Part shown: piece after piece, positions 37,476 through 46,775 of the stretch | Layout of the letters: each line of letters opens with the position of its first letter | Numbering within the stretch: position 1 is the first letter of the stretch | Assembly (NCBI RefSeq): GCF_026651875.1 | Contig: NZ_CP104067.1 | Coordinates: 3,896,501 to 3,960,500, forward strand | DNA from: Alicyclobacillus fastidiosus | GTDB lineage: Bacteria; Bacillota; Bacilli; Alicyclobacillales; Alicyclobacillaceae | Reading direction: 5' to 3' | DNA length: 64,000 bases | Program-made: the position numbers and the translations under genes | Notes under the pieces: model-generated | Told to the model about the DNA's origin: nothing | What the model saw: only the letters and a program-made list of their open reading frames with translations | The model's database searches: none

Positions 37476-38789
37476 CTAGATCCCGGACTTTGCACGAGTT
37501 TGAGCTTCATTCAGCGCCGCTTTTGGGGACATGGTGAGGTTGTAGACTTTGTTTTCCGCAGCTGTACCCTCCGTTTCGACCGTTTCAGCATTGTTCGTCG
37601 CAGGAAATTCAGGTGTCAAGTTTGGATGGAGATTGCGCTCTTCAATAAAGGGCTGAAAGCCGGGGTTTTCCTTTACAAGCATCGGTGTGGCCTGTTTCAA
37701 AACAGGATTGGAGGCTGGAATCCACCCTGACCCAACACACCAATCCGCATTGTGTTGAGGCTCGCTCAACCATTGAATGACTTTGAGTGTCTCTTTTAAA
37801 TGAGGTGTCCTTTTAGGAACGACCCAGGCCCATCCAGAAGCAAGATAGTCTGTTGTTCCACCTTTAGGAATCGGTGCAGTGGCTACTCCCCAATCCTTTC
37901 CAAACTTAAAGTTCGTTGTATACTTTTGTAGGTTAGGCAATTCCCAGTCGCCCGTAACCATAAATGCTAACTTGCCATCAATGAACGGATCCATCCCCGA
38001 TGGTGTTGAAGACACGAAATTTCCAATTGCATTTCGGCCATACTGCTTTGCCCACTGTTGCTCCCATGTCACCGACTTCAACATCGCAGGGCTGTTCAGT
38101 AATATCTTTCCATCTGGCGACTGCGGTGTTCCACCGTAAAGATGCGCCCAGCCAAACACATTAAAGATGTACCCCTCCCACGGGATGAAACCCATCTGGG
38201 TATATTCTTGGCCCTTTTTTATAGTCATTTTTTTCGCGTCGTCCCAGAGTTGGCTGAATGTCTTGGGAGGTGACGAAATTCCAGCTTTTTTCATCAAGTC
38301 GATATTGTAGTAGAGCATGTTGTCTGGATCCCAATCGACAGGTGCACCGTACACGTCATTTTGATACATTGCACTCGCCCAGGCACCGCTCGGGTAATCT
38401 TGTTTTGATATACCGATTTGTTTTAAATACGGATTCAACGGAAGGAGTAAATCTTTTGAGGCCTATCCGGCTGTGGTGGTTTGGTCATTGAGTATAATGT
38501 TCGGTGCCGTTCCAGAAAGTTCAGAGGCGATTAATTTGCCGGTTACAAATGTGTAGCTAGACTGGCCCGGTGGTAGCGGAATTGGTGCAAAGACGAGATG
38601 AATGTCAGGATGCTGACTGTTAAATTCCTGCGCTATTTGAGGAGCAACAGCGTAATTCCCGTATGTCCATACGGTGATGGTTACCGGTTTGTTCACCTGA
38701 GTGCCACATCCGGCCAAGGCTGACACAGTTACTAAACTCAACCCGCAGTTGGCGAAGGTTTTTAGTCTTCCATGCAAGAACTTTTTCAT
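37476..38789 (-). pseudogene. Sugar-binding lipoprotein, one amber stop
   Basis: An extracellular solute-binding protein (family 1). It has a signal peptide with lipobox SALAGCG (Cys near residue 28) and TITVWTYGNYAV, then TAG at 38463-38465 after TTTAG. The frame then continues without change for 328 codons (ASKDLLLPLNPYLKQIG, later FIDGKLAFMVTGDWELPN). One point mutation thus inactivates it. It is the first transporter gene after the AraC regulator, whose stop overlaps its start. Confidence 0.83.
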
Positions 38790-39742
38790 TCTTCCCCGTC
38801 AACTCCCTTCTGACTTGTCTTCATTAAGCGGATATTTGATCCACTAAAGTAGAACCACTGATTCAAAGGGTAGGCTGTATCTCTATCATCAACAGGATAT
38901 AAATTTTGGAACCGTGCATCTCCATAAGCAGTTCTGTATTCAGATGCAGACATGCCGGTAACCCTACGAAAACACCGACAAAAATATTGCTCATCGTCAA
39001 AGCCTATCGCATAAGCCACCTCCTTAATTCCAGTCAGCTCACCGTATAATAAAAGCTGACATGCACGCTCAATGCGTTTATTCATAATAAACAAACTCGG
39101 AGACAGCCCTGTATATTCCTTAACTACACGGCTCAAATGAGATTGTGTCCATCCCGTAAACGAAGCTACTTCGGAGATCCTAAAGTTTCGATTCAAGTTT
39201 TCATCAATAAACTGCAGTGCCGCTTTTAACTGTGGTGAACGAATTGGCCTGGAAAGTTGTCCATGAGCTTCTTCTTGACATAATTGAGCATTTAATTCCT
39301 CTAGCACTACACCCAGCAGCCGATTACACCGCACTTTCCAATGGAAACCCTCAGAATACGAAATATTCATAATATCCCTTAGCAATGTAGGCAAAAGTGT
39401 GTTGTAAGATGTTATCCATACAGCGCGACGCAACAGTTCTAGCTCCAGTGCTGCTTGTTCTTGAACGGTGAAGTGGATAAACAAATGCCGTGTGGCTTCA
39501 AGGGGATCGAAAAAATAAGCATGCTGTTCGCCCGGACGCGTGATGATAAACCCTGGGGCAGACACTTCATACGTCTGATCACCCAACAGGTACCGAGTAT
39601 GAGACCTTTTAGGGAAATATACCAACTCATATTCCGGTATTACCCTTGTTTCCAATTGAGAGTCCGGTTTCACAATAATCTCCCCAGCGAAAACTATACT
39701 TGGGATGTTCCCGTTTAAATTAGAACTCCTTGTCGTACTCAT
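38786..39742 (-). CDS. AraC-family transcription regulator
   Basis: A 318-aa protein with an N-terminal cupin-like sensor (YELVYFPKRSHTRYLLGD, then FIITRPGEQHAYFF) and a C-terminal double HTH (FRISEVASFTGWTQSHLSRVVKEYTGLSP, then IKEVAYAIGFDDEQYFCRCFRRVTGMSASEYR). It is the only intact gene of the sugar operon and should activate it on sugar binding. The start lies 38 bases below a perfect cre site, so CcpA repression is likely. Confidence 0.9.
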   Translation of the reverse strand: MSTTRSSNLNGNIPSIVFAGEIIVKPDSQLETRVIPEYELVYFPKRSHTRYLLGDQTYEVSAPGFIITRPGEQHAYFFDPLEATRHLFIHFTVQEQAALELELLRRAVWITSYNTLLPTLLRDIMNISYSEGFHWKVRCNRLLGVVLEELNAQLCQEEAHGQLSRPIRSPQLKAALQFIDENLNRNFRISEVASFTGWTQSHLSRVVKEYTGLSPSLFIMNKRIERACQLLLYGELTGIKEVAYAIGFDDEQYFCRCFRRVTGMSASEYRTAYGDARFQNLYPVDDRDTAYPLNQWFYFSGSNIRLMKTSQKGVDGEE

Positions 39743-39779
39743 AATTAAGCCCCCATAAAAGTGAGCTATGTAAGATCTG

Positions 39780-39793
39780 TGAAACCGCTATCA
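39780..39793. promoter_or_regulatory. cre site (CcpA operator)
   Basis: TGAAACCGCTATCA matches all positions of the cre consensus TGWAANCGNTNWCA. It lies in the divergent region between the AraC regulator and the phytanoyl-CoA dioxygenase-like gene. Confidence 0.75.
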
Positions 39794-40031
39794 CAGGTAA
39801 ATATAAGTGAAACCAATTTTGTACACAATACATCAAATTGATTAAAAGTTGGACTGTTTTGATACGTTGTTTGTAAGCCCACCCCACCTCCAACTAACGA
39901 AGTCCTCTTGCATGAATATCAAATGAGTTCAATAAAGAGAGCATACAGTGTATTTACATATAAACGCACCGTAATTAATCTGAAGCTGCATGAACAAACA
40001 GGAACTTAAAGTATGGGAGGCACGACGAAGC

Positions 40032-40898
40032 ATGGCACATGGACTGAGTAAAGACCAATTACAGGAGTTTGAACGCAATGGATATTTGATACTCGAAGGC
40101 GTATTCAACACAAAAGAGGTTCGGAGAATGAAAGAGGAGTCCGACTATATTCTCGAGCTAATTTTAAATTCATCGATTGCACACTCACGTCGCAGTGGAC
40201 GCTTAGATTGGAACCTAACACCAGATGGCACACAGAATGTGCGGAAGATTCAACCCATCAATGATCTCTCGCTCTATCTGACGCATATTTCGGAAGACGC
40301 TCGACTGCTTGAACCAATGCAGCAGATTATGGAATGTAAACCAATACTGATGGAGGAAAAGCTTAATTATAAACAGCCTCTTACAGATAAAGTCGATGGT
40401 ATACCTATCTCGAATGGGGATGATCGATTTCCTATCCATAATGATTGGGCCTACTACTCTGCACAGAATTATCCACAAGACATTATGTCGTCAGCTATCT
40501 CCATAGATGAATGCACCATTGATAATGGCCCACTACACGTTTGGCCAGGTACGCACCTGACACACTTGGAACATGAACCGTCTGATATCGGATTACAAGT
40601 AAAACCTGGGCTCGTAGATCCAGACGGCGGAGTGGACGTGCTGGCACCTCCAGGATCCGTGATGCTGTTCCATGCATTGCTCGTGCATAATTCACGGCCC
40701 AATTTTACGAATCGACCACGACGTATGATGATTTATAGTCACTACCCATCAAGGGTTGACTTAGGGCATGATGTTCGTAATGGCCCAACACGTCTTCGGG
40801 AGTCGCCATGGGAGGAAGAGTACCATCGGATGAAAGAGAATGGCACATACGTCGACCAAGTCCACGCCCCAAAATACTCGGATATATTACAAAAATAA
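40032..40898 (+). CDS. Phytanoyl-CoA dioxygenase-family Fe/2OG enzyme
   Basis: A 288-aa PhyH-like oxygenase. The iron ligands are His136 and Asp138 (PIHNDWAYY) and distal His219 (LLVHNSRPNF), with the 2-oxoglutarate-binding Arg about ten residues later (NRPRR). ATG 40032 follows GGGAGG by 11 bases; ATG 39990 is in frame but has no site. It is divergent from the AraC-sugar operon and may oxidise a compound linked to that sugar. The substrate cannot be told from sequence. Confidence 0.8.
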   Translation: MAHGLSKDQLQEFERNGYLILEGVFNTKEVRRMKEESDYILELILNSSIAHSRRSGRLDWNLTPDGTQNVRKIQPINDLSLYLTHISEDARLLEPMQQIMECKPILMEEKLNYKQPLTDKVDGIPISNGDDRFPIHNDWAYYSAQNYPQDIMSSAISIDECTIDNGPLHVWPGTHLTHLEHEPSDIGLQVKPGLVDPDGGVDVLAPPGSVMLFHALLVHNSRPNFTNRPRRMMIYSHYPSRVDLGHDVRNGPTRLRESPWEEEYHRMKENGTYVDQVHAPKYSDILQK

Positions 40899-41185
40899 GC
40901 GTGTTTAGGCAGAATACTCATAATACTCCAATGGTTAGCATTCTCAAAGTGCGTAGATGAAACGTCCGCCACATTTTAATGCGGCGGACTCTTCTCTGGG
41001 AACCCTGCATGAGCGAGATCTATAACTTCGGCTAATAGCCCCAGTTTTGTTGTGGTATCCAACAAGGCAGCACGATGGAAACTAAGACCCCCCAGTGTAG
41101 CTGAGGATATGATGGGAGGAGAGACAAACCATTAAAATGATTTGTAGTAAGCTTGTAGATCGCTCACTTTTGAGCAAAAGAACAG

Positions 41186-41487
41186 GGCTCCTCGGAAGTC
41201 CCGAGAAGCCCTAATGCTACTGGTATTTCTAATGGCGCGTCCAGAGGTTCGAACCCCCGACCTCTGGCTCCGGAGTTCCACTGAATAGTGTATGTGGGGC
41301 TATATGACGCGATTTTAAACGCAGTTTACGCGCTTGAGAACACTGTGTTTGTAGATAATTTGTAGATTATTTGTAGATGTGATGCTTAGAAAACATCGAT
41401 CTACAAATTTCATAATACTGGTATAAGAAACACGCAAAGAGAGCGGTAGCTTAAACGGCTCCGCTCTCTTTGCGTGTTCTCTGTTTT
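41186..41487. other. Attachment-site-like region B with tRNA-Arg 3' half
   Basis: A hairpin (GCTCCTCGG/CCGAGAAGC) is followed by 41233-41279, the minus-strand 3' half of tRNA-Arg(CCG) with a 2-base loss in the T arm. TTTGTAGAT repeats at 41348, 41359 and 41370 have an exact 11-bp period, with an inverted ATCTACAAA at 41399. The spacing to region A (27.44-27.73 kb) is identical, but the sequence between has diverged. It ends in a perfect 18-bp hairpin (41429-41446 with 41461-41478) and CTCTGTTTT. The stretch 40899-41185 before it shows no gene. Confidence 0.7.
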
Positions 41488-41612
41488 AGACATGTTCATT
41501 CGCCGTCATATTCTGAATTTTAAATGGTTTACTGCAGACTTCGGAACTACAAATATTTCCGCGCATTCATGCGTTTGTCACTGCCTGCCTTACTGTGAAT
41601 CATCCACTAACC

Positions 41613-43232
41613 CTACCCGTGGATGGTCGGCGACTGTCCGCCCATGTCGTGAAGCGTCGTTGTCTCGACGGCATCCTCATCAAAAATCGCCGTCGGCAGT
41701 CCTGTGTTTACTCCCCAATAGTACGTAATTAGCGAGACAATGCAAACGGCAACTTGGTCCCACGGCGTGCGAAGCACGTTGCGACCACCGTCAAATGTAC
41801 CCAAGTATGAGAGAATAATCATCATAACGTAGTAGAAGACAAGCCAGAGGCACGATTTTAACTGTTGAGCAAAACTTACTTGCTTCGTCGGCACAAATTT
41901 GCGAAAAATTAGATACAGTATGAACATCAAGAACTGTACACCTAGCAGCCATGAGTCCGTGTTCCAACCGGTCCAATAGACGATGAGCGAAGCGATTACA
42001 AAAGATATTGGACCTATCACCGACATTCCCTTCAAATAGAATGGGCGTGAGATGTCTGGTGCATTCTTACGGAAAGAGTGCGCCGAAATTGGAGCAATTG
42101 CGTATGTGAAGACTAATGCGGAAGAAACGACTCCAATAAGCGCACCCCACGACGGAAATGGTAACGTCCAAAAAATTGACATCGCAAACGTAAGCCACAG
42201 TGCGGGTCGTGGAATTCCCGTGCGCTCGTCCACGCGCGCGAACAATTTGAACAACGTGCCTGTGCGCGACCAACCAAAAATCATGCGTGGCGTAGAGGAC
42301 ATATAGATATTCCCCGTTCCACTCGGAGAAACAATAGCGTCGAGCGTCACCAGAATAGCTAGCCAGCCTAGTCCCAAAACGACTGCGATATCGCGATATG
42401 GCAAGGTAAATTGGGAACCGACGTGCGACCAACCGCCAGACAGCATGTGTGTCGGAATGGACCCAGTAAATGCGACCTGAAGAAGGACGTAGACAATCGT
42501 AGAAAGAACAATGGAGACAATGATAGCAATAGGAACCGTCCGCTGCGGATTTTTCGCTTCGGTGGCAAACCCGACAATCGGCTGTAGTCCTAAATAGGCA
42601 AAGATGACACCACCTGTTGATATCGCACTTTCAATCCCAGTAAACCCGTATGGAGAAAATCCTTGGACGTGAAAGTTTGCTCCCTTAAGATGTATGAGCA
42701 AGAAAACAATGGTCAGTGTCGGTACGATAAATTTCAAAATTGAGATAATTGTATTTGATTTTGCAAACGTCTTGACACTCCAGTAATTAAGAAGGAAGAA
42801 AAAGAGCAGGAGTGCGAATTGAAAGAACCAACCGAACACAGTTGGACTGCCGGATGATCCAGCTACCGTCAGCGTTGGCAACCAGGAAGTTGCATATTGT
42901 CGAGCTGCTTCGATCTCGATGGCGATGAGGCTAGTGAACGCAATGAGTGTGGCAAACGAGGTCAAAAAACCTACCAAAGGACCATGGGAATATGCCGGAT
43001 ATCGCACGACACCACCAGCGCGTGGAATCGATCCGCCGAGTTCCGCATACACGAGCCCCAAAAGAATGACAGCAATCCCAGCAATGACCCAAGAAATCCA
43101 ACCTGCGGGACCTGCAATTGAGGCGACATGACTGGATGCAAAGAGCCAACCCGAGCCGAAAATTGAGCCAAACCCAATAAACACCAAATCAATCAGTGAC
43201 AACTGCCGTTTGAACTTCCCTTGTCCCGCCAT
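41613..43232 (-). CDS. APC-family amino acid permease
   Basis: A 539-aa transporter with about 12-13 hydrophobic helices and the APC signature region (LSLIDLVFIGFGSIFGSGWLFASS, later GGSIPRAGGVVRYPAYSHG). ATG 43232 is chosen because AGGAGGGAG precedes it. It is the last gene of the hydroxyproline block, downstream of the DapA-like deaminase. The most likely substrate is proline or hydroxyproline, inferred from position only. A cre-like site lies upstream. Confidence 0.85.
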   Translation of the reverse strand: MAGQGKFKRQLSLIDLVFIGFGSIFGSGWLFASSHVASIAGPAGWISWVIAGIAVILLGLVYAELGGSIPRAGGVVRYPAYSHGPLVGFLTSFATLIAFTSLIAIEIEAARQYATSWLPTLTVAGSSGSPTVFGWFFQFALLLFFFLLNYWSVKTFAKSNTIISILKFIVPTLTIVFLLIHLKGANFHVQGFSPYGFTGIESAISTGGVIFAYLGLQPIVGFATEAKNPQRTVPIAIIVSIVLSTIVYVLLQVAFTGSIPTHMLSGGWSHVGSQFTLPYRDIAVVLGLGWLAILVTLDAIVSPSGTGNIYMSSTPRMIFGWSRTGTLFKLFARVDERTGIPRPALWLTFAMSIFWTLPFPSWGALIGVVSSALVFTYAIAPISAHSFRKNAPDISRPFYLKGMSVIGPISFVIASLIVYWTGWNTDSWLLGVQFLMFILYLIFRKFVPTKQVSFAQQLKSCLWLVFYYVMMIILSYLGTFDGGRNVLRTPWDQVAVCIVSLITYYWGVNTGLPTAIFDEDAVETTTLHDMGGQSPTIHG

Positions 43233-43314
43233 AGGCTCCCTCCTAATGTTAAAGCATGCATTCATTCGTATTTCATTGGTTCAATTCCGGGCTATCCTCC
43301 TTCACCGAGCATTA

Positions 43315-43328
43315 CGATAACGCTTTCA
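43315..43328 (-). promoter_or_regulatory. cre-like site upstream of the permease
   Basis: Minus strand TGAAAGCGTTATCG matches 13 of 14 cre positions, 83-96 bases upstream of the permease start. Confidence 0.5.
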
Positions 43329-43431
43329 TTTATTTTATAATTGAAACAATCACATAATTGACTACTAGGTATCATTTGACTTAGACATGAAGAGAACGGG
43401 AAGCAATCGAGCACTGCTTCCCACATTTACG

Positions 43432-44310
43432 TTATACCGTTACATGTGCACGATAGAACGCTTGCTCGACGGCTTTCCGGTCTTCGTCATCAAGAGGCAA
43501 ACGCGGTGCCCGTGTTTCACCAACTGGACGACCTGCGAGCTCCATCGCATACTTAATCGCTTGAACAAGTCGTGGTGTGGAATCCCAACGCATCAGCGGC
43601 AAGATGGTACGGTAAAGTGCACTTGCCTCTTCAAACTTCCCATCACGAACAAGTTCAAACAGTTTAACTGATTCCTCTGGAACGGCATTCGCCAGTCCAG
43701 CAATCCAACCGAACGCCCCAGCGAGCAAACCTTCTAGTGCCAAATCGTCAGCACCGGCCAAAACCTCTAAGTTAGTTTTCTCCTGAATTTCGGCAATCCG
43801 TCGAATATCCCCGCTGAATTCCTTTACAGCGACAATATTCTCGATACTCTCGAGCTTGTGAAGTAGATCTGGCGTCAAATCTGTTGCGTTGTCATGCGTA
43901 TTGTTATAGATGACAACAGGCAATCCAACATCTGATAATGCTTCGTAATATGCAACTACTTCAGCCCACTTCGGTTTGTAACTGATTGGTGGCAGTGCCA
44001 TGATTCCGGAAGCACCTACCTGCTTTGCCTGTCTTGCCCAGAATACCGCCCTCTCGGTCGTTGGAGCCGCCACACCGACCACAACTGGTACGCGTCCCGC
44101 TGCCGCAACAACAACTGTTTCAACGACCTTGCCGCGTTCCTCGTCGCTCAACTGGGCGTATTCACCACAGGTACCACAGGGTACAAGTCCATGAACACCT
44201 TTTTCAATCAACCAATTTACATGATCATCCAATTTCTTGTAGTCCACCTCACGAGTGTCTGAAGTGAACGGAGTAATAATTGCCACATGTACCCCTTCAA
44301 AACGTGCCAT
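43432..44310 (-). CDS. DapA-family deaminase, probably pyrroline-4-hydroxy-2-carboxylate deaminase
   Basis: A 292-aa class I aldolase-fold enzyme with CGTCGEYAQL near residue 45, the catalytic Tyr in VVIYNNT near residue 135 and the Schiff-base Lys in VAVKEFSGD near residue 163. Next to hydroxyproline epimerase and a semialdehyde dehydrogenase it best fits the LhpC/HypD role: converting Delta1-pyrroline-4-hydroxy-2-carboxylate to 2-oxoglutarate semialdehyde and ammonia. True dihydrodipicolinate synthase is less likely in this context. A palindromic operator lies 37-53 bases upstream. Confidence 0.82.
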   Translation of the reverse strand: MARFEGVHVAIITPFTSDTREVDYKKLDDHVNWLIEKGVHGLVPCGTCGEYAQLSDEERGKVVETVVVAAAGRVPVVVGVAAPTTERAVFWARQAKQVGASGIMALPPISYKPKWAEVVAYYEALSDVGLPVVIYNNTHDNATDLTPDLLHKLESIENIVAVKEFSGDIRRIAEIQEKTNLEVLAGADDLALEGLLAGAFGWIAGLANAVPEESVKLFELVRDGKFEEASALYRTILPLMRWDSTPRLVQAIKYAMELAGRPVGETRAPRLPLDDEDRKAVEQAFYRAHVTV

Positions 44311-44341
44311 AAAATCTCTTCCTCCTAATTACGCTCTCAAA

Positions 44342-44363
44342 ATTATAAATGGTTAGACCATTT
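44342..44363 (-). promoter_or_regulatory. Palindromic operator over the deaminase promoter
   Basis: AAATGGT-TAG-ACCATTT (44347-44363) is a perfect palindrome of the GntR/FadR type (TNGTNNNACNA core). It abuts TATAAT (minus strand 44347-44342). Related sites lie at 50108, 56255 and 57713. The GntR regulator at 45946 is the likely binder. Confidence 0.7.
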
Positions 44364-44466
44364 GACGTGTTTTCATTGTAAATCCAAGCAAGATAGATGA
44401 CAAGAGTTTTTTCAGAATATTACATATACTAGCTGTAGTAGATAGTCGGACCTCATGTCTCCTGGA

Positions 44467-45840
44467 TTAATAGGCTATAGCGCATGTCTTTACCTGACTG
44501 TAAAAAGTGAGCGCAGCTTGACCCTGTTCCCGTATATGAGAACTGGACTGTTTCATTCCACCGAACGGAGCCTGATACTCAACTCCAGCCGTTTCCTGAT
44601 TTACACGTACCATCCCCGCCGAAACATCGTTCAAAAAGGATAGGGCGTGTGACAAATCTCTTGTAAACAAAGAAGCGCTAAGTCCATAAAGCGTACGATT
44701 GCACAACTCCACTGCTGCATCGTAATCAGGGACTGTCAAAAGCGTTGTCACAGGGCCGAATATTTCCTCTTGCACAAGTGCATGGTCAGCATCGATGTCA
44801 GAAACCACCGTTGGCATGACGTAAAAACCACTATATGGGTCCACCTTTGACCGTCCTTGCGCGACAATAGTCCCATCCGTGTTCGCCAGGTTAACGTAAG
44901 ACAATACCTTTTGATATTGCGCCTGAGAAGCAACCGGTCCCGTATACGTGGTAGCGTCGAGTGCATGACCGACGGCCAGTTCTGCGACCGCCTTGGTGAT
45001 CTCTTTGATGAGCGCTGGTGCTACGCCTTGTTGGACGATCAAGCGACTGGTCGCGGTACACTTTTGACCCGCTGAGCGGAATGCCCCACTCAGAATAGCT
45101 GGTACAGCCTTAACTAAATCCGCATCGTCGAGGACTATTGCAGCGTTTTTTCCACCCATTTCCGTTTGAAACTTCACATTCCTGTCAGCGCATTTGACGG
45201 CAATCTGCCGGCCAATTGAGGTGGACCCTGTAAAGCTGATGGCATCGACAATCGCCTGCGAAACCAGCGCATCGCCGACATCACTGCCTCTCCCCATGAC
45301 TACGTTGACGACACCCGCAGGCAGTTCTGCCTCAACGAATAGCTCAGCTAAGAGAGTCGCAGTCAATGATGCATTCTCCGCCGGTTTCCATATCACCGTG
45401 TTACCACAGATAAGTGCCGGAGCCAGCTTCCAAATCGGGATTGCCACAGGGAAATTCCATGGTGTAATGATACCAACAACACCAAGCGGAACACGCACGC
45501 TATATTGGAGAACGTCGCATTCGTTCGATGGGATGACGTCCCCATTCGAGCGAACACCTTCCGCCGCATAGTACTTTAATAGATGTACACCTCGCATGAC
45601 CTCTCCACGCAATTCCGAAATCGGTTTTCCCATTTCAGAACTGGCTAAGTTGGCAACCTCATCAATGTGTTGTTCTAGTAGAATCGCTATTTTGTAGAGA
45701 TACTCTCCGCGCTTCGCACCGGTCAGCGAAGCCCAAGCAGGTAACGAACGTCTCGCCGCCTGTGCTGCGCGAAAGACGTCCGATGCAGGTGAAAGGTGCA
45801 CCACACCGACTTCGTGTGACATTTCGGAAGGATTTCTCAC
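44467..45840 (-). CDS. Aldehyde dehydrogenase, probably 2-oxoglutarate semialdehyde dehydrogenase
   Basis: A 457-aa NAD(P)-dependent aldehyde dehydrogenase. It has GIITPWNFPVAIPIWKLAPAL (coenzyme fold), FTGSTSIGRQIA, the catalytic Glu in FQTEMGGKNAAIV and catalytic Cys in AGQKCTATSR. In this cluster it should oxidise 2-oxoglutarate semialdehyde to 2-oxoglutarate. The frame continues upstream of GTG 45840 with a typical family N-terminus (NWIGGEWFVPHGEEFIV), but that part starts right after ATG TAA at 45906-45901. About 20 conserved residues therefore lack an ordinary start. Confidence 0.85.
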   Translation of the reverse strand: MRNPSEMSHEVGVVHLSPASDVFRAAQAARRSLPAWASLTGAKRGEYLYKIAILLEQHIDEVANLASSEMGKPISELRGEVMRGVHLLKYYAAEGVRSNGDVIPSNECDVLQYSVRVPLGVVGIITPWNFPVAIPIWKLAPALICGNTVIWKPAENASLTATLLAELFVEAELPAGVVNVVMGRGSDVGDALVSQAIVDAISFTGSTSIGRQIAVKCADRNVKFQTEMGGKNAAIVLDDADLVKAVPAILSGAFRSAGQKCTATSRLIVQQGVAPALIKEITKAVAELAVGHALDATTYTGPVASQAQYQKVLSYVNLANTDGTIVAQGRSKVDPYSGFYVMPTVVSDIDADHALVQEEIFGPVTTLLTVPDYDAAVELCNRTLYGLSASLFTRDLSHALSFLNDVSAGMVRVNQETAGVEYQAPFGGMKQSSSHIREQGQAALTFYSQVKTCAIAY

Positions 45841-45945
45841 GATAAATTCCTCACCATGTGGGACAAACCACTCGCCGCCAATCCAGTTCTTCGATTCGAT
45901 TTACATCCACCCCATTACTCAAATCAAATTCCATTTGGCATTAGC

Positions 45946-46695
45946 TTAGTGCGCCAGTCCGGTGATAGCGTCGGAGTTGCGTGACACGTGATCTCTCATT
46001 AATCGTTTCGCCTGACGAATGTTATTATCACCTATCGCCGTTGCGATGGCGGTTAATTCTTCATACTGTTGCTTACGCCAATTCGTATCTTCAATTTCGC
46101 CGATAACGAGTGCGTTCTTGCGAATGACTTCGTAAATGGCCATCATCACAGCCACGCGAATCTGGTTTTGCGAAGCACGGGCCACCTCTTCATGAAACGA
46201 CAAATCTAAGTCAACAAAGACGCTCCAGGGCACACTGGTGTTCTCCAAGGAATCTCGAATGCGCTCAACGATGGTAAACAAAGTCTGCTTATTTTCCTCT
46301 GTTGCCCGCTTCGCAGCCCATAACGCCGTTTCCGACTCAAAACTCGTGCGAAACTCTGCGAGTTCAACAGCGGTCGCACCACGGAATCGAATCAAGGCTG
46401 CTAGTGACTGCCCTACTTGTTCAGCCTTCGGTTCCGAGATAAATGTGCCGCCGTAAGTGCCACGCAGTACCTCGACTACGCCTGCAGCTTCGAGACTCCT
46501 AATCGCTTCTCGCAGGGTAGGGCGACTCACACCGAAGATAGCACAAAGCTCTCGCTCACTTGGCAAGCGATCTCCGACCTGTAAACGACCTTGTACAACG
46601 GCCTCTTGAATTTGTTGGACAATATCTTCAAACCCACGAACTGGGCGTACTTCGTTAAACATGCCGTTTACCTGCTTCACATTTGAATCGCCCAT
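45946..46695 (-). CDS. GntR-family (FCD) repressor
   Basis: A 249-aa regulator. The N-terminal winged HTH (IQEAVVQGRLQVGDRLPSERELCAIFGVSRPTLREAIRSLEAAGVVEV) is followed by an all-helical FCD ligand domain with metal-binding His/Asp positions (DLDLSFHEEVARAS, then RQAKRLMRDHVSRNSDAI). It lies between the racemase-family genes and the dehydrogenase. It is the probable sensor of hydroxyproline or a pathway intermediate, acting on the recurring AAATGGT palindromes. Confidence 0.9.
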   Translation of the reverse strand: MGDSNVKQVNGMFNEVRPVRGFEDIVQQIQEAVVQGRLQVGDRLPSERELCAIFGVSRPTLREAIRSLEAAGVVEVLRGTYGGTFISEPKAEQVGQSLAALIRFRGATAVELAEFRTSFESETALWAAKRATEENKQTLFTIVERIRDSLENTSVPWSVFVDLDLSFHEEVARASQNQIRVAVMMAIYEVIRKNALVIGEIEDTNWRKQQYEELTAIATAIGDNNIRQAKRLMRDHVSRNSDAITGLAH

Positions 46696-46775
46696 TTACA
46701 ACGCCCCTTCCTTACATTTAACGGTATCAATGACGTAAACGATATCATGCTTTTAACACTTAACAAAATCTCTAA

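Noticed and set aside
36894..38465. The two in-frame TAG codons as amber recoding (for example pyrrolysine)
   Set aside because: The third gene of the same operon has a frameshift, no conserved structure follows the TAGs, and decay is seen nearby.
43360..43376. A further GntR-type operator upstream of the permease (AGGTATCATTTGAC)
   Set aside because: It shares one arm and the GAC flank, but the centre is 3 bases shorter and it lies about 130 bases from the start, so it was not counted.
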